Assembly (NCBI GenBank): GCA_023459795.1
Contig: JAEWSP010000028.1
Coordinates: 55,081 to 119,080 of the forward strand
From: Bacillota bacterium
GTDB taxonomy: Bacteria > Bacillota_I > Bacilli_A > RFN20 > CAG-288
Direction of reading: 5' to 3'
DNA length: 64,000 nucleotides
A model generated the notes under the pieces. It saw only the letters and a program-made list of their open reading frames with translations, did not search any database and had not been told where the DNA came from. Below, one piece after another: positions 53,413 to 62,964 of the stretch. Every line of letters begins with the position of its first letter. The stretch's first letter is position 1. The position numbers and the translations under genes are program-made.

Positions 53413-54879
53413 TTATCTAACCTTCTCTATTGTAGTTTCCTGCTTCTTCTTTTTCACTCTTTTTCCGGGATGGAGAGCTTTTCGGAAGGCGGAAGGAAGC
53501 GGATAAGAGGTACTTAGCTCCTCCTCGGTGACAAATAATCCTTCTTTCTTCTCCATAAGGACTGCTGTATATACGGACAGGTCCCAAGTCCTTAAGGAGA
53601 AGAGGAAACGGTAACTGTTTTCCTTCCTTATGGACTCCAGAGAGAATCCTTGGCTTTGGAGCTTGCTTCTTGCCTCCTTAGGGGAAAGATGCCCGGGAAG
53701 AGAAGGAAGGCCGTATAGCCCGGCTAGAAGTCCCTTATCCGGTCTCTTCTCTATTAGGATCCTATCCTGATAGAGAATCCGGAATACGGTTCTTTTCTCT
53801 TCCTTCCTCTTCTCTTTGACGGCCCTTACAGGATAGGAGGCTTCTTTTCCCTGCTTGCTTGCAAGGCAGACTGGTCTTAACGGACAGGAAGGGCACTTCG
53901 GAGAAGCATTCGGAAGGCATACGGTCTCCCCGATATCCATCAGGGACTGGTTGAAGGAGGAACTATCCTTTTCCGGGACTAGAGGCAGGAAGAAGGAACG
54001 GCAGGCATTATGGATTTCCGGAGAACCGAAGACCAAAGGAGACATGGTAAGCCTGGCGAATACCCGGATGAGGTTTCCGTCGACAGCTACTTCCTTCTTC
54101 TGGTAGGCAAATGAAAGGATTGCCGAAGCAGTGTAGTCTCCGATTCCGGGAAGGGATAGGAGATCCTTCTTTTCGGACGGAAGAAGGCCGCTGTATCGGG
54201 ATCGAACCTGGATTGCTGTTTTCCTCAGGTTCCTGGCCCTGGAATAATAGCCGAGTCCTTCCCAGAGCTTCAGGACATCCTCCTCTCTGGAATCCGCTAG
54301 ACAGAGAAGGGTCGGATATTGGGAGAGAAAACGGGAATAGTATCTCTTTACTGCCTCGATCCTTGTCTGCTGGAGCATGGTTTCACTGATTAGGACATGG
54401 TAGGGGGAAGGATCCCTCCTCCAAGGAAGATCCCGGGGATTCTTCTGATAGAAAAGAAGAAGGGATTCCGTCATAGATAGGGTCTTTCCATATACCGACA
54501 GGCTATTAGGAAGAGGAGAAAAACCAAGCTGGCTGAGAAGAGGAGGAAGAAAAGAAAAGCAGGAATCCAGATCTATATGAAGGCATCCTTTCTGCAACAA
54601 AAAATCCGATATTATCTCCTTTCCAATTTGGGGATAAGGAGAGGAAACGGCAAGAAAAGATAGAAGAGGAAACCTTTCCTTACCTTCTTCGACCTGGAAA
54701 AGAGCTTCTGCTTTTTCCTTGGAAGAAGCAATCCAGATACTTCCTTCTTCTATCTTCTTTTTTATGGAAGAACGGAAAGAATAGTCATCCTTTCGGCAGA
54801 GACTGCTAGATGCTAGGTTTTCCCTGATAAAGGCGAAAATTATCAAGACATCGTTTTTTTCGGATTTCCGGTAATTCAT
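53413..54879 (-). CDS. mutY: adenine DNA glycosylase MutY with N-terminal GNAT-like domain
   Basis: A 488-residue protein, about 130 longer than typical MutY. Residues 1-134 look like a GNAT acetyltransferase fold (SIWIASSKEKAEALFQVEE, LSFLAVSSPYPQIGKEII, LLSQLGFSPLPNSLSVYGK). MutY then follows: DLPWRRDPSPYHVLISETMLQQT with Glu166, HhH LPGIGDYTA (243-251), catalytic Asp267 in VDGNLIRVF, and the iron-sulphur Cys at 321, 329, 332 and 338. The first spacing is C-x7-C, one more than usual. A NUDIX-like A:8-oxoG recognition domain ends the protein (about 360-480). It removes A opposite 8-oxoguanine. A TATAAT ends six bases before the ATG. Confidence 0.9.
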   Translation of the reverse strand: MNYRKSEKNDVLIIFAFIRENLASSSLCRKDDYSFRSSIKKKIEEGSIWIASSKEKAEALFQVEEGKERFPLLSFLAVSSPYPQIGKEIISDFLLQKGCLHIDLDSCFSFLPPLLSQLGFSPLPNSLSVYGKTLSMTESLLLFYQKNPRDLPWRRDPSPYHVLISETMLQQTRIEAVKRYYSRFLSQYPTLLCLADSREEDVLKLWEGLGYYSRARNLRKTAIQVRSRYSGLLPSEKKDLLSLPGIGDYTASAILSFAYQKKEVAVDGNLIRVFARLTMSPLVFGSPEIHNACRSFFLPLVPEKDSSSFNQSLMDIGETVCLPNASPKCPSCPLRPVCLASKQGKEASYPVRAVKEKRKEEKRTVFRILYQDRILIEKRPDKGLLAGLYGLPSLPGHLSPKEARSKLQSQGFSLESIRKENSYRFLFSLRTWDLSVYTAVLMEKKEGLFVTEEELSTSYPLPSAFRKALHPGKRVKKKKQETTIEKVR

Positions 54880-54885
54880 GTCCCC

Positions 54886-54891
54886 ATTATA
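54886..54891 (-). promoter_or_regulatory. mutY -10 box (leaderless type)
   Basis: Perfect TATAAT on the minus strand, six bases before the ATG at 54879. No strong -35 box. Confidence 0.6.
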
Positions 54892-54940
54892 GGAGGGAGC
54901 CAGGATAGATTCCCGCTTAACGCTTTCCCGTTCATCTATC

Positions 54941-54968
54941 TTGCCTTATTCTGGTTTTACCCTATACT
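54941..54968 (+). promoter_or_regulatory. phosphoketolase promoter
   Basis: TTGCCT (54941-54946), 16 bp, TATACT (54963-54968), giving a leader of about 40 bases with AAAGGAC. Confidence 0.65.
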
Positions 54969-55014
54969 AATAGAAAACCCATCTATTTCAAAGAAAGGAC
55001 GGAATCGAGGTATT

Positions 55015-57393
55015 ATGGACCAAGAGAATGTGTTGAAGGGTCCGATCACGGACGAACTGATCGAGAGGATGAACAAGTACTGGAGGACAGCAAATTATCT
55101 TTCTGCTGCCCAGCTTTATCTTCTCGACAATCCGCTTCTTCGAAAACCTCTCCAGATGTCTGACATCAAGAAGAGAATCGTCGGCCACTGGGGAACAGTC
55201 CCAGGCCAGAATTTCATCGTTACCCACCTGAACCGGGAGATCGTCAAGAACGATCTCGATATGATTCTCATCTCCGGCCCGGGACACGGCGGGAATTTCT
55301 TTATTGCCAATGACTATATCGATGGTTCCTATACGGATATCTATCCGGAAATCACGAAAGACGAGAAGGGACTCCAGAAGCTGTTCAAGCAGTTCTCCTT
55401 CCCGGGAGGGGTTCCGAGCCACTGCGCACCGGAGACTCCGGGTTCTATCAACGAAGGCGGAGAACTCGGGTACGGATTAGCTCACGGCTTTGGCGCGATT
55501 CTGGATAATCCGGACCTGATTGCTGCCGTCATCGTCGGCGATGGCGAAGCAGAAACCGGACCTATGGCAACCTCCTGGCAGTGCAACAAATTCCTGGATC
55601 CTATCCATGACGGAGCCGTCCTTCCGATTTTCCATCTCAATGGTTACAAGATTGCTAACCCGACGGTCTATGGCAGAATGTCCGATACGGAAATCCGGAA
55701 GGTCTTTGAAGGCCTTGGCTGGAAACCGTATTTTGTCGAAGGCGATGATCCGCTTCCGATGCATCGGAAGATGGCGGAAGTCATGGATCAGGTGATTGAA
55801 GATATCCAGAAGATTCAGAACCATGCCCGGAAGACCGGAGATACGGCAAGAAAGCCTTGGCCGATGATCGTCCTCCGTTCGCCCAAGGGCTGGACGGGTC
55901 CGAAGATTGTCGACGGTCTGCCGATTGAAGGCACCTTCCGTGCCCACCAGGTTCCGCTTACGATGGACGGACCGACTCATCTTCCGCTTCTGGAAGCATG
56001 GCTTAGGAGCTATAAGCCGGAAGAGCTTTTCGAAGCAGATGGAAGCATCAAAAAAGAGATTACGGATCTTTGCCCGAAGGGAGACAGAAGGTTTGGAAAG
56101 AATCCGCATGCAAACGGCGGGCTTCTTCGGAAGGGCCTTGTTCTTCCGAATGTCCGGAACTATGCCTTCCCGGTCACGAAGCCTGGCTTCACGAACGGGC
56201 AGGATATGATTGAGTTCGGAAAGTATTCGAGAGATATCATCAAAGACAATGCCGAAGAGAGAAACTTCCGTATCTTTGGTCCTGATGAAACATTAAGCAA
56301 CCGTTTGAATGCTGTTTTTGAAGCAACCAACCGGCAGTGGGAAGAAAAGGTTTTCAAGAGCGACGACTTCCTCTCTTCCGACGGAAGAGTCATCGATTCG
56401 ATGCTCTCCGAACATATGGATGAGGGATGGCTGGAAGGATATCTGTTGACCGGAAGGCACGGATACTTTGCTTCCTATGAAGCATTCGCCCGTGTTGTCG
56501 ATTCGATGGTCGGCCAGCATGCCAAATGGCTGAAGACCTGCCGTTCCCTTCCTTGGAGAGCACCTATCAGCTCTCTCAACATCATCCTTTCCTCGATCAT
56601 CTTCCAGCAGGATCATAACGGCTACACCCACCAGGATCCTGGCTTCCTCAATGCCCTGGCCGATAAGAAAGCTAGCGTCATGCGGTTCTATATGCCGGTA
56701 GATTCCAATACGATGATCTGCACGATGAACCATGTTCTTTCGACCAAGAACAGAGTCAACGCAGTCGTTGCTTCCAAGCAGCCTCGTCCGCAGTGGTACA
56801 CCATGGAGGAAGCAATCGCCCTTACGAAGAAGGGTGCCGATATTGTTCCTTTTGGAACCAACGACGAAGGCAAGAAACCGGATATCGTACTCGCTTTTGC
56901 AGGCGTTTCCCCGATGATGGAGACGTTGTTTGCTGCCGATATCCTCCATTCCGCTTTCCCAAAGCTGAAGATCCGTTGCATCAATGTCATCGACCTCTTC
57001 AAGCTGGAACCGAAGAAGCAGCATCCGCACGGACTTACGGAAGAAGGATACGAGGAGCTCTTTACGAAGGATTCCCCGATCCTCTTCAACTTCCACGGCT
57101 ATCCTTCTTTGATCAAGCAGTTCACCTACGACCGGGTCAACCGCCCGAAGGTGATCCTGGGATACCAGGAAGAAGGCACTATCACTACTCCGTTCGATAT
57201 GAGAGTACTGAACGGAATTGATCGTTTCGATGTCGTCAAGGCGGCTCTTTCCCTTCTTCCTAGGAGTGACGAATCCAGCAAGCTTATCGCGGATATGGAC
57301 CGGAAGCTTGCCGCTCATAGAGCCTACATCCTCAAAGACGGTCTGGATATGCCGGAGATCGAGAACGCAAAGTTCGTTCCGATCAACAAGTAG
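55015..57393 (+). CDS. xfp: phosphoketolase
   Basis: A 792-residue thiamine-diphosphate enzyme that splits xylulose 5-phosphate (and often fructose 6-phosphate) with phosphate to acetyl phosphate. It shows GHWGTVPGQNFI, SGPGHGGNFF, SFPGGVPSHCAPETPGSINEGGELGY (in two parts), GDGEAETGPMA and, later, HQDPGFLN and YMPVDSNT. Full length. It gives this organism a bifid-type or pentose phosphoketolase shunt next to its glycolytic genes. It has its own promoter and terminator. Confidence 0.97.
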   Translation: MDQENVLKGPITDELIERMNKYWRTANYLSAAQLYLLDNPLLRKPLQMSDIKKRIVGHWGTVPGQNFIVTHLNREIVKNDLDMILISGPGHGGNFFIANDYIDGSYTDIYPEITKDEKGLQKLFKQFSFPGGVPSHCAPETPGSINEGGELGYGLAHGFGAILDNPDLIAAVIVGDGEAETGPMATSWQCNKFLDPIHDGAVLPIFHLNGYKIANPTVYGRMSDTEIRKVFEGLGWKPYFVEGDDPLPMHRKMAEVMDQVIEDIQKIQNHARKTGDTARKPWPMIVLRSPKGWTGPKIVDGLPIEGTFRAHQVPLTMDGPTHLPLLEAWLRSYKPEELFEADGSIKKEITDLCPKGDRRFGKNPHANGGLLRKGLVLPNVRNYAFPVTKPGFTNGQDMIEFGKYSRDIIKDNAEERNFRIFGPDETLSNRLNAVFEATNRQWEEKVFKSDDFLSSDGRVIDSMLSEHMDEGWLEGYLLTGRHGYFASYEAFARVVDSMVGQHAKWLKTCRSLPWRAPISSLNIILSSIIFQQDHNGYTHQDPGFLNALADKKASVMRFYMPVDSNTMICTMNHVLSTKNRVNAVVASKQPRPQWYTMEEAIALTKKGADIVPFGTNDEGKKPDIVLAFAGVSPMMETLFAADILHSAFPKLKIRCINVIDLFKLEPKKQHPHGLTEEGYEELFTKDSPILFNFHGYPSLIKQFTYDRVNRPKVILGYQEEGTITTPFDMRVLNGIDRFDVVKAALSLLPRSDESSKLIADMDRKLAAHRAYILKDGLDMPEIENAKFVPINK

Positions 57394-57400
57394 AGCAGAG

Positions 57401-57428
57401 CCTTCCGGGGAAACCCGGGAGGTTTTTT
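57401..57428 (+). terminator. terminator after the phosphoketolase gene
   Basis: Stem CCTTCCGGG / CCCGGGAGG with loop GAAA and TTTTTT. Confidence 0.85.
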
Positions 57429-57489
57429 CTTTCCGGCATTCCTTCCTTCGGATAAAGGCTTTATAATAGCGGCAAAGGGAGAAAACCCA

Positions 57490-58194
57490 ATGGCAAGAAT
57501 CATCTTGGTCGGTGGCGGTTCGTCGTCCGGAAAATCCTATATCACAGGACGGGTCATCCATAATCTCGGAGAAGAGGAAGTTACCCGGATTACGATCGAT
57601 GACTACTACAAGGATCAGGCCGGTGTCCCGATGTCGGAACGGCTCAAGGTCAACTACGACCATCCGAAAGCTTTCGACTGGCACCTTATGCGGGCACAGA
57701 TCGAAGCTCTTAAGAACGGGGAAAAGATCGAGAAGCCGGTTTATGACTTCGTCAATCATACAAGAAGCGGAAAGATCGAGGAGATCGTTCCGAAGAAGCT
57801 TGTCGTCGTCGAAGGAATCATGGCGCTTGTCGACAGCAAGCTGAGAAGCCTAGGAGACCTCAAGGTCTTCATCGAAGCAAGCGCGGAGAGAAGGTTCCTA
57901 AGAAGAATCATCCGGGACAGGGAAGAGAGGGGAAGAACATACGAGAACATCGTTTCCCAGTACTTCTCTACCGTCCAGCCGATGTATGACGAAGTCGTCG
58001 AGCCAAGCTCCATATACGCGGATCTCATCATCAACAACGACGGAGTCGAGAACCTTGCCGTCGATGTCCTTACCTGTGTCTTCAAGGACGAGCTGAGGAA
58101 GGCGGAAAGCGGAATCGATTCCGGAGTCCAAAAGGCCGACGAGTTCACGGAAGAGAGATTATCGAAAGTCTTCCAGGAAGAAAAGAAGAAATAA
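57490..58194 (+). CDS. udk: uridine kinase
   Basis: A 234-residue uridine/cytidine kinase. The P-loop is VGGGSSSGKSYI (about 7-18), the substrate loop is ITIDDYYKDQ, and NYDHPKAFDWHLM, PVYDFVNHTR and VVEGIMAL are family hallmarks, with a lid Arg pair RRIIRDREERGR. It makes UMP from uridine. The last 30 residues form a charged tail. A TATAAT lies at 57462-57467 and AAGGGAG before the ATG. It would act on uridine derived from salvage, in keeping with the NCS2 permeases. Confidence 0.93.
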   Translation: MARIILVGGGSSSGKSYITGRVIHNLGEEEVTRITIDDYYKDQAGVPMSERLKVNYDHPKAFDWHLMRAQIEALKNGEKIEKPVYDFVNHTRSGKIEEIVPKKLVVVEGIMALVDSKLRSLGDLKVFIEASAERRFLRRIIRDREERGRTYENIVSQYFSTVQPMYDEVVEPSSIYADLIINNDGVENLAVDVLTCVFKDELRKAESGIDSGVQKADEFTEERLSKVFQEEKKK

Positions 58195-58197
58195 GGA

Positions 58198-58238
58198 AAA
58201 CCGGAGCCTCCAGAAGAAGGGGAAGGCTCCGGTTTTTT
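58198..58238 (+). terminator. terminator after udk
   Basis: Stem AACCGGAGCCT / AGGCTCCGGTT with an 18-base loop and TTTTTT. Confidence 0.85.
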
Positions 58239-58254
58239 GTTCTAAAAGAAAGAT

Positions 58255-59802
58255 CTATTCTTCGTGGACCTTGTGGCAGTACGGACAGATGCTTCTGCCT
58301 TTCCCGTCGATCGGGGTGATGTTCCTATAAGCGAGCATGCTGGCGACTTTTCTCTGGAACAGCCAGGCATCATCTTCGGAGTAGTCTTCCGGCTTTACTT
58401 CCTGGGGCAGGAAGCCTTCGATCCCGGTGACGAAATATCTTTCTCCGGTCTTCGGGCATTGTTCTTCCTTCAAGGTCGTGCGGCAGTTCTCGCAATGGTA
58501 GCTGCTGTCCTCGGGATGGAAGACAAGCTTTTCCCCGCAGAAAGGACAGGTATCCCTTGTGATATCGCAGTGGATCATTCCTTTGAGGAAGACCTGCTGG
58601 AGCCTACGGAAGGAATCGATGTTTTCCACCGATACCCACGCTGTGTTCTCCTGGTATCCTTTGCTTTCAAACGGGGTCAGGATAATTGTCTCATCCACGT
58701 TCTCCTTGAATGGTTCCTCGGGGTTGTAGTCGATAGAGGGAACTAGAAGAATGGAATATTCTACATCTTTAGAAAAAGCCAGGATAAGACCGTTGTTTCC
58801 GAGGTTCCTAAGTCTTGCATCCCAACCTTTGAAGGAAAAGACGGTATCGATGTCCAAAAGGTTTATCTTCTGCTCCGGAGCAGAGCGGAAGCTGAAGTGG
58901 CTTAAGGAGAAAAGAGTCATGATCTCGCAGAAATAGAAATAGTTCTTCCGAAGGGAAGCAAAGTCGATCTCTTTCCGGATGGACTCTTCCTGGACGGTCT
59001 TGTCAAGGAGATAACGGTAGGCCAGATATACTTCGTGGTAGTCCTTCTGCATGAGGAAGATGTTGGTCTTCTTCAGGGGAAGGTGTTCGTTCCTCTTCTT
59101 GTTCTTCTGGTAGACAGGCTTCTTGAGACGGGACTTGATGGTGTTCAGAAGGGAGGCAGTTTTCCTGGAAAGCTCCTTTGCTTTCCCGTAATGCTTCGTG
59201 AAGTCCCGGATATACCCGGTATGAAGCTTCCCTAAGGCCAGGAAGTAATCCAGGTGGTTGACTCTTTCTAGGAGGTTGAACTTCATCGTCTCGCTGGCAT
59301 AAAGGAGCCTTTGCATAGCGATGAGGTTCTTCTTTCCGTATTTTAGGCAGGCATCCACATAGTCGGCAAAGATCTTGTTCTCGTAGATTCCATAGTCGTC
59401 TTCGTATACCTGGGTCAAAAGCTTTACCGGCTTGACGCCGTTTTCATCTACGCCGGAGACCAGATTCGTATGGGTCCCGAGATAGGACAAGGTCTCCTGG
59501 TTGATCCTGTATACGGTCTCGACAGGAAGGACTTCGCTTTTGTCTTTCAGGGCAATGATAGGCTTTGCAAAGATCCGCTTCATGGAAGGCAGAGTCTTAT
59601 CGATGCGGCGGATAGTCCTTTCGAAGCAGACATAGTCGAAATCGGGTTCCACGGAAAACAGGGTCAGGTCATGGACGGTGTAATAATCGAAATCGATGAA
59701 GCTTAGGACTGGGTGGGAAAGAACGAAGCGGTTCGTGTCCTTGAGAAGGGCTTCCAGGTGGGCATAGTCTTCCTGGTGCTTCTTCTCCGTCTTGTAATCC
59801 AT
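58255..59802 (-). CDS. DUF2357/McrC-like protein with C-terminal zinc ribbons
   Basis: A 515-residue soluble protein paired with the McrB-like ATPase. The centre (about 135-250) resembles the DUF2357/McrC N-terminal region: VYEDDYGIYENKIFADYVDACLKYG matches its conserved ENRF-type motif, followed by long helices. A later part (about 315-385) is beta-rich but lacks a recognisable PD-(D/E)XK set. The C-terminus has CPFCGEK (about 423-429), CENC (about 445-448) and CPYCHKVH at the end, suggesting one or two zinc ribbons. The start lies three bases after the ATPase stop, with GAGGAC upstream. By analogy to McrBC it would be the effector or adaptor, but its activity is unknown. Confidence 0.7.
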   Translation of the reverse strand: MDYKTEKKHQEDYAHLEALLKDTNRFVLSHPVLSFIDFDYYTVHDLTLFSVEPDFDYVCFERTIRRIDKTLPSMKRIFAKPIIALKDKSEVLPVETVYRINQETLSYLGTHTNLVSGVDENGVKPVKLLTQVYEDDYGIYENKIFADYVDACLKYGKKNLIAMQRLLYASETMKFNLLERVNHLDYFLALGKLHTGYIRDFTKHYGKAKELSRKTASLLNTIKSRLKKPVYQKNKKRNEHLPLKKTNIFLMQKDYHEVYLAYRYLLDKTVQEESIRKEIDFASLRKNYFYFCEIMTLFSLSHFSFRSAPEQKINLLDIDTVFSFKGWDARLRNLGNNGLILAFSKDVEYSILLVPSIDYNPEEPFKENVDETIILTPFESKGYQENTAWVSVENIDSFRRLQQVFLKGMIHCDITRDTCPFCGEKLVFHPEDSSYHCENCRTTLKEEQCPKTGERYFVTGIEGFLPQEVKPEDYSEDDAWLFQRKVASMLAYRNITPIDGKGRSICPYCHKVHEE

Positions 59803-59805
59803 TTT

Positions 59806-62601
59806 CTAGTCCTCGGAAAGACGGTCGATGAATTCGGCACAGCGCTTAAGACCGAGGTTGCGGAAGGAAGCAGCAAGAGCATCCTTGTCGTCGATAGTCT
59901 TTACTTCCAGCTTGCTCACGACCTTGGAAAGGAGAATCGTCTCCACCGCTTCCCTCCTTACGTCCTGATCCGGGAAGCAGGCTTCGTAGAGGGCAACGAA
60001 AGATTCCATCTGGTTCAGGATACGGTTTCCGAAGGAGATATTGAAAGGAGAAAGAAGAGCCTCCACCTTGCCGATAACCTGTTCCTTCTCGACATCGAAA
60101 GTGCCTTTCAGGAGGGCATCCTGGAAGAGTTTATGGATGGTGCTATAGGAATAGAAAGAAGAAGGAATAGGGGAAGAGTAGTTCCTGACCTTGGGAGCAC
60201 GCTTCTCGAAGTTCATGGTTACGGCACGGTCATAGACCTTATCCGAGATGACGAAAGTGGATTCATCACGGTTGGCAGTACCGATGAAGAAGACGTTCTG
60301 CGGAATCGGAAGAATGCTTCCTTCCTTCAGGGAGCGGTAAGGAACCCTTTCTCCGTCCTTTGTCTCATAGAGAGGAACGTTCAGAAGCCTCAGCTCCCGT
60401 TTTCCTTCTTCGTTCTCCATCAAGGAGAGGAAGTCGGAGAAATAATATTCAATCCGGGAAAGATTCATTTCATCCAGGACTAGGAAGGTCGGGATATCCG
60501 GATTCAGAGATGCCTTATAAAGGAACTGGGTAAACTTCCTCGGGGTATACATCAAGGAGAATTCGTTGTAGTAGCCTAGCAGTTCGTTCTTATCCTTCCA
60601 GGAGGATTCGACCTCGACGATATCGCAGTCGCCCGAGATTGCTTCCATGAAGATCTTCGGAAGGCTGGTTTTTCCGGTTCCGGACATACCCTGGAGGATG
60701 GAGAGCCTTGCTGTTCCGAAGCCGGCGATGAAGCTAGCCATCGTCTGCTCGGAATAGGAGAGGTGGAGACGGGAGTTCTTGGCGTAGTCGACGACAAACT
60801 TCATAAGACCGGGAAGAGAGGGATAAGATGCCTGTTTTGCCATCCGCCTTTCCAGATCCGCTTTGTAAGAATTCATCTTGCTATCGATAAGGGTAAAAGC
60901 AGGGCAGGGATTGAAATCCTTTTCCTTCTCTTCCTCAGGATTTGCTGCAACGGCTGCCTCTTTTTCCGGTTCGGCAGATTTTCCTTTGCTTTCCTTCTTC
61001 TCCTTCGGTTCTTCTTCCTCCTCTTCGTCTTTCTCGCCAAGAGGGAGACCGGAAAGAAGGCTGTTCTTCTCCGCTTCCGGAACAAAGGGGTTCTCTTTCT
61101 TCGCTTCTTCCTTAACAGGCTCCGTTTCTTTTGCATTATCCTCTTCGCAGGTGTGGCGAAGGATCATCATCATGACAAGCAGGCATTCTCCGGCAAAAGG
61201 ATAGATGGCATCGCTTCTCATCGAATAGGAACAGGAATCCAGAGAGACATCGGTCAGCTGATAGTACTCTAGGATTTGTTCGAGATAACCTTTGTTGATT
61301 TCTCTTGCGATTGAAAAATACAGTCCGGAGATGGCAAGGAAGAATAGGAGGGAGACATTGAGATAGCTGGCAGTCTTGGCAATCTTCTTATAAGAAGGAT
61401 GACGGGACAGGAAAGCAGCTATCGTCCAGAGGAAGGCAAGACCGGAAGAGATCATCATAACAACCAGATAGAAAGCGATGATCTGATAACCGGATCCAAG
61501 GGATGGGAAGTCGGAAAGAAGTTTAATTCCGGTAATACCGAAGGTCTTCGATGTATCTCCATAGGTAAGGGTAACGACAATGACATTAAGGAAGAGAGAC
61601 AAGAAAGTGATAACGGTGAGCAAGGTAACGAAGAGAAGAGGTTCGAAGTTGCCTTTCTTCTCCTTTTTCTTCAAAGAGACAGCTTCTTCTTTCTTTGCCT
61701 GGGATCCTTTTATAAAAGAGTTTGCGGTAGCCAGCGTTCCGGCAAGAAGCAGAGGAACATAGGCAATGGTATAAGAGGAGACACCGGCAAGAGACTTGGT
61801 GAAGGAAATGATAAAACCGGAAAGAAGGAAGGCAACAGCAGCAATGACCGTGACAACGGTCATTGTTTCCGTCTTCTCCAGGAAAAGCGTACGATCCTGG
61901 AAGAAGTCGGAAAGGGAACGAATCAGATAGAAGATAGCGAAGAGCAGGAAAGCAAAGAAAACGAAGAAAAGGATAAGATCCATGATTTCATGGGTCCCCG
62001 AAGCAAGGACATCCCGGATGCAGAACCAAGTCTCTCCGGTTTCTACCTTGTAGTTGTAGAGCGGGACAAAGAAGAAGGATAGGAAGACTAGAAGGTCTGC
62101 AAAGAAAAGAACCATGGACAGCACAGAAGCGTTTTTCGTTTCTTTGCTATCCGTTGATGGTTCTTCTTCTCCCTTAAGCAGCTTCTTCCGGAAGAAAAGC
62201 AGAGCAAGAGCGGCGAGAAGGAGGATGAAGGAGATAATGATTAAGGCAATCGAACCAGAGGTAAGAAAAGAAAAGAAGACCTGGAAGGCAATCAGACCGG
62301 AAAGCAGGACGATATCATAGAAGAAAGCAACAAAGAAACCCGCGCAGTTCCTTTTGAAGAGACTGTATCCGGAGAAAAGCAGAGGAACAAGACTAGCGAA
62401 GAAAAGAATCTTCAATACAAGGGCAAAGACGCTGGCTTCCTGTTCGGAATAGACCTGGGATCTGGAAAGCGCAAAGAGGGTCAGGCTATCTTCGGAAAGC
62501 GTTTGTTTCGAGAAAAGAGCTAGGAGAAGGAAGAAGACGACTCCGAAAAGACCAAGAATCAAGGAACCATTGGCTTTATCTTTTTTTAGAAAGGATTTCA
62601 T
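59806..62601 (-). CDS. McrB-like AAA+ ATPase fused to a polytopic membrane domain
   Basis: A 931-residue protein. Residues 1-480 contain about 11-12 membrane segments. A highly charged Glu/Lys linker follows (about 485-570), then a McrB-family AAA+ module: Walker A LQGMSGTGKTSLPK, WKDKNELLGYYNE, Walker B FLVLDEMNLSRIEYYFSDFLS, sensor FIGTANRDEST and a DRAVTMNFE box. In McrBC the motor assembles on a McrC-like partner; here the motor would be fixed at the inner membrane face. I start it at the ATG at 62601 because AAAAGGAGTATAGGAGT precedes it. A TATAAT lies at about 62673-62678. It forms an operon with the DUF2357-like gene. The target (DNA, RNA or protein) is unknown. Confidence 0.85.
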   Translation of the reverse strand: MKSFLKKDKANGSLILGLFGVVFFLLLALFSKQTLSEDSLTLFALSRSQVYSEQEASVFALVLKILFFASLVPLLFSGYSLFKRNCAGFFVAFFYDIVLLSGLIAFQVFFSFLTSGSIALIIISFILLLAALALLFFRKKLLKGEEEPSTDSKETKNASVLSMVLFFADLLVFLSFFFVPLYNYKVETGETWFCIRDVLASGTHEIMDLILFFVFFAFLLFAIFYLIRSLSDFFQDRTLFLEKTETMTVVTVIAAVAFLLSGFIISFTKSLAGVSSYTIAYVPLLLAGTLATANSFIKGSQAKKEEAVSLKKKEKKGNFEPLLFVTLLTVITFLSLFLNVIVVTLTYGDTSKTFGITGIKLLSDFPSLGSGYQIIAFYLVVMMISSGLAFLWTIAAFLSRHPSYKKIAKTASYLNVSLLFFLAISGLYFSIAREINKGYLEQILEYYQLTDVSLDSCSYSMRSDAIYPFAGECLLVMMMILRHTCEEDNAKETEPVKEEAKKENPFVPEAEKNSLLSGLPLGEKDEEEEEEPKEKKESKGKSAEPEKEAAVAANPEEEKEKDFNPCPAFTLIDSKMNSYKADLERRMAKQASYPSLPGLMKFVVDYAKNSRLHLSYSEQTMASFIAGFGTARLSILQGMSGTGKTSLPKIFMEAISGDCDIVEVESSWKDKNELLGYYNEFSLMYTPRKFTQFLYKASLNPDIPTFLVLDEMNLSRIEYYFSDFLSLMENEEGKRELRLLNVPLYETKDGERVPYRSLKEGSILPIPQNVFFIGTANRDESTFVISDKVYDRAVTMNFEKRAPKVRNYSSPIPSSFYSYSTIHKLFQDALLKGTFDVEKEQVIGKVEALLSPFNISFGNRILNQMESFVALYEACFPDQDVRREAVETILLSKVVSKLEVKTIDDKDALAASFRNLGLKRCAEFIDRLSED

Positions 62602-62898
62602 ACTCCTATACTCCTTTTTGCATAGTACTGAGAAAAAAGAAAACACCTTTATGCAATAACTCTTTGATAATTATACTATGCTTTCGGACTTTTTCGGGGA
62701 GAAAAAAGAAAGGTTTTATGGGAAAACGCCGAAGAAATCAAAGCAATTGTTTTTCTTCCTGTTTGTTGACGCTTAAGGCCCTCTTTCCAGTTAAGAAACA
62801 AGAGCGTTATGCGCAATGCCTATATATGAGGAAAAAGGCTTCTTCCAAGAGAACAGGAAAACAAAACCGCTCCGCTTCCTTCCCCCCCTAAAAAAGGA
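62602..62898. other. intergenic region upstream of the McrB-like operon
   Basis: It holds the leftward promoter (-10 TATAAT, about 62673-62678) and otherwise A/T-rich sequence. A 75-codon rightward frame (62664-62891) has no ribosome site and a Lys/Arg/Ser composition typical of chance, so I leave it out. Confidence 0.5.
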
Positions 62899-62927
62899 TT
62901 GACTTATTTAGCAGGTTGCTTTAGAAT
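62899..62927 (+). promoter_or_regulatory. tRNA-Ala promoter
   Basis: TTGACT (62899-62904), 17 bp, TAGAAT (62922-62927). Confidence 0.75.
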
Positions 62928-62964
62928 AAACACCGCTTGAATTAGAACATTTAAGCAAAAAGTT

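Noticed and set aside
62664..62891. A 75-codon rightward frame before tRNA-Ala
   Set aside because: No ribosome site, Lys/Arg/Ser composition typical of A-rich noncoding DNA, and it overlaps the leftward promoter of the McrB-like operon.
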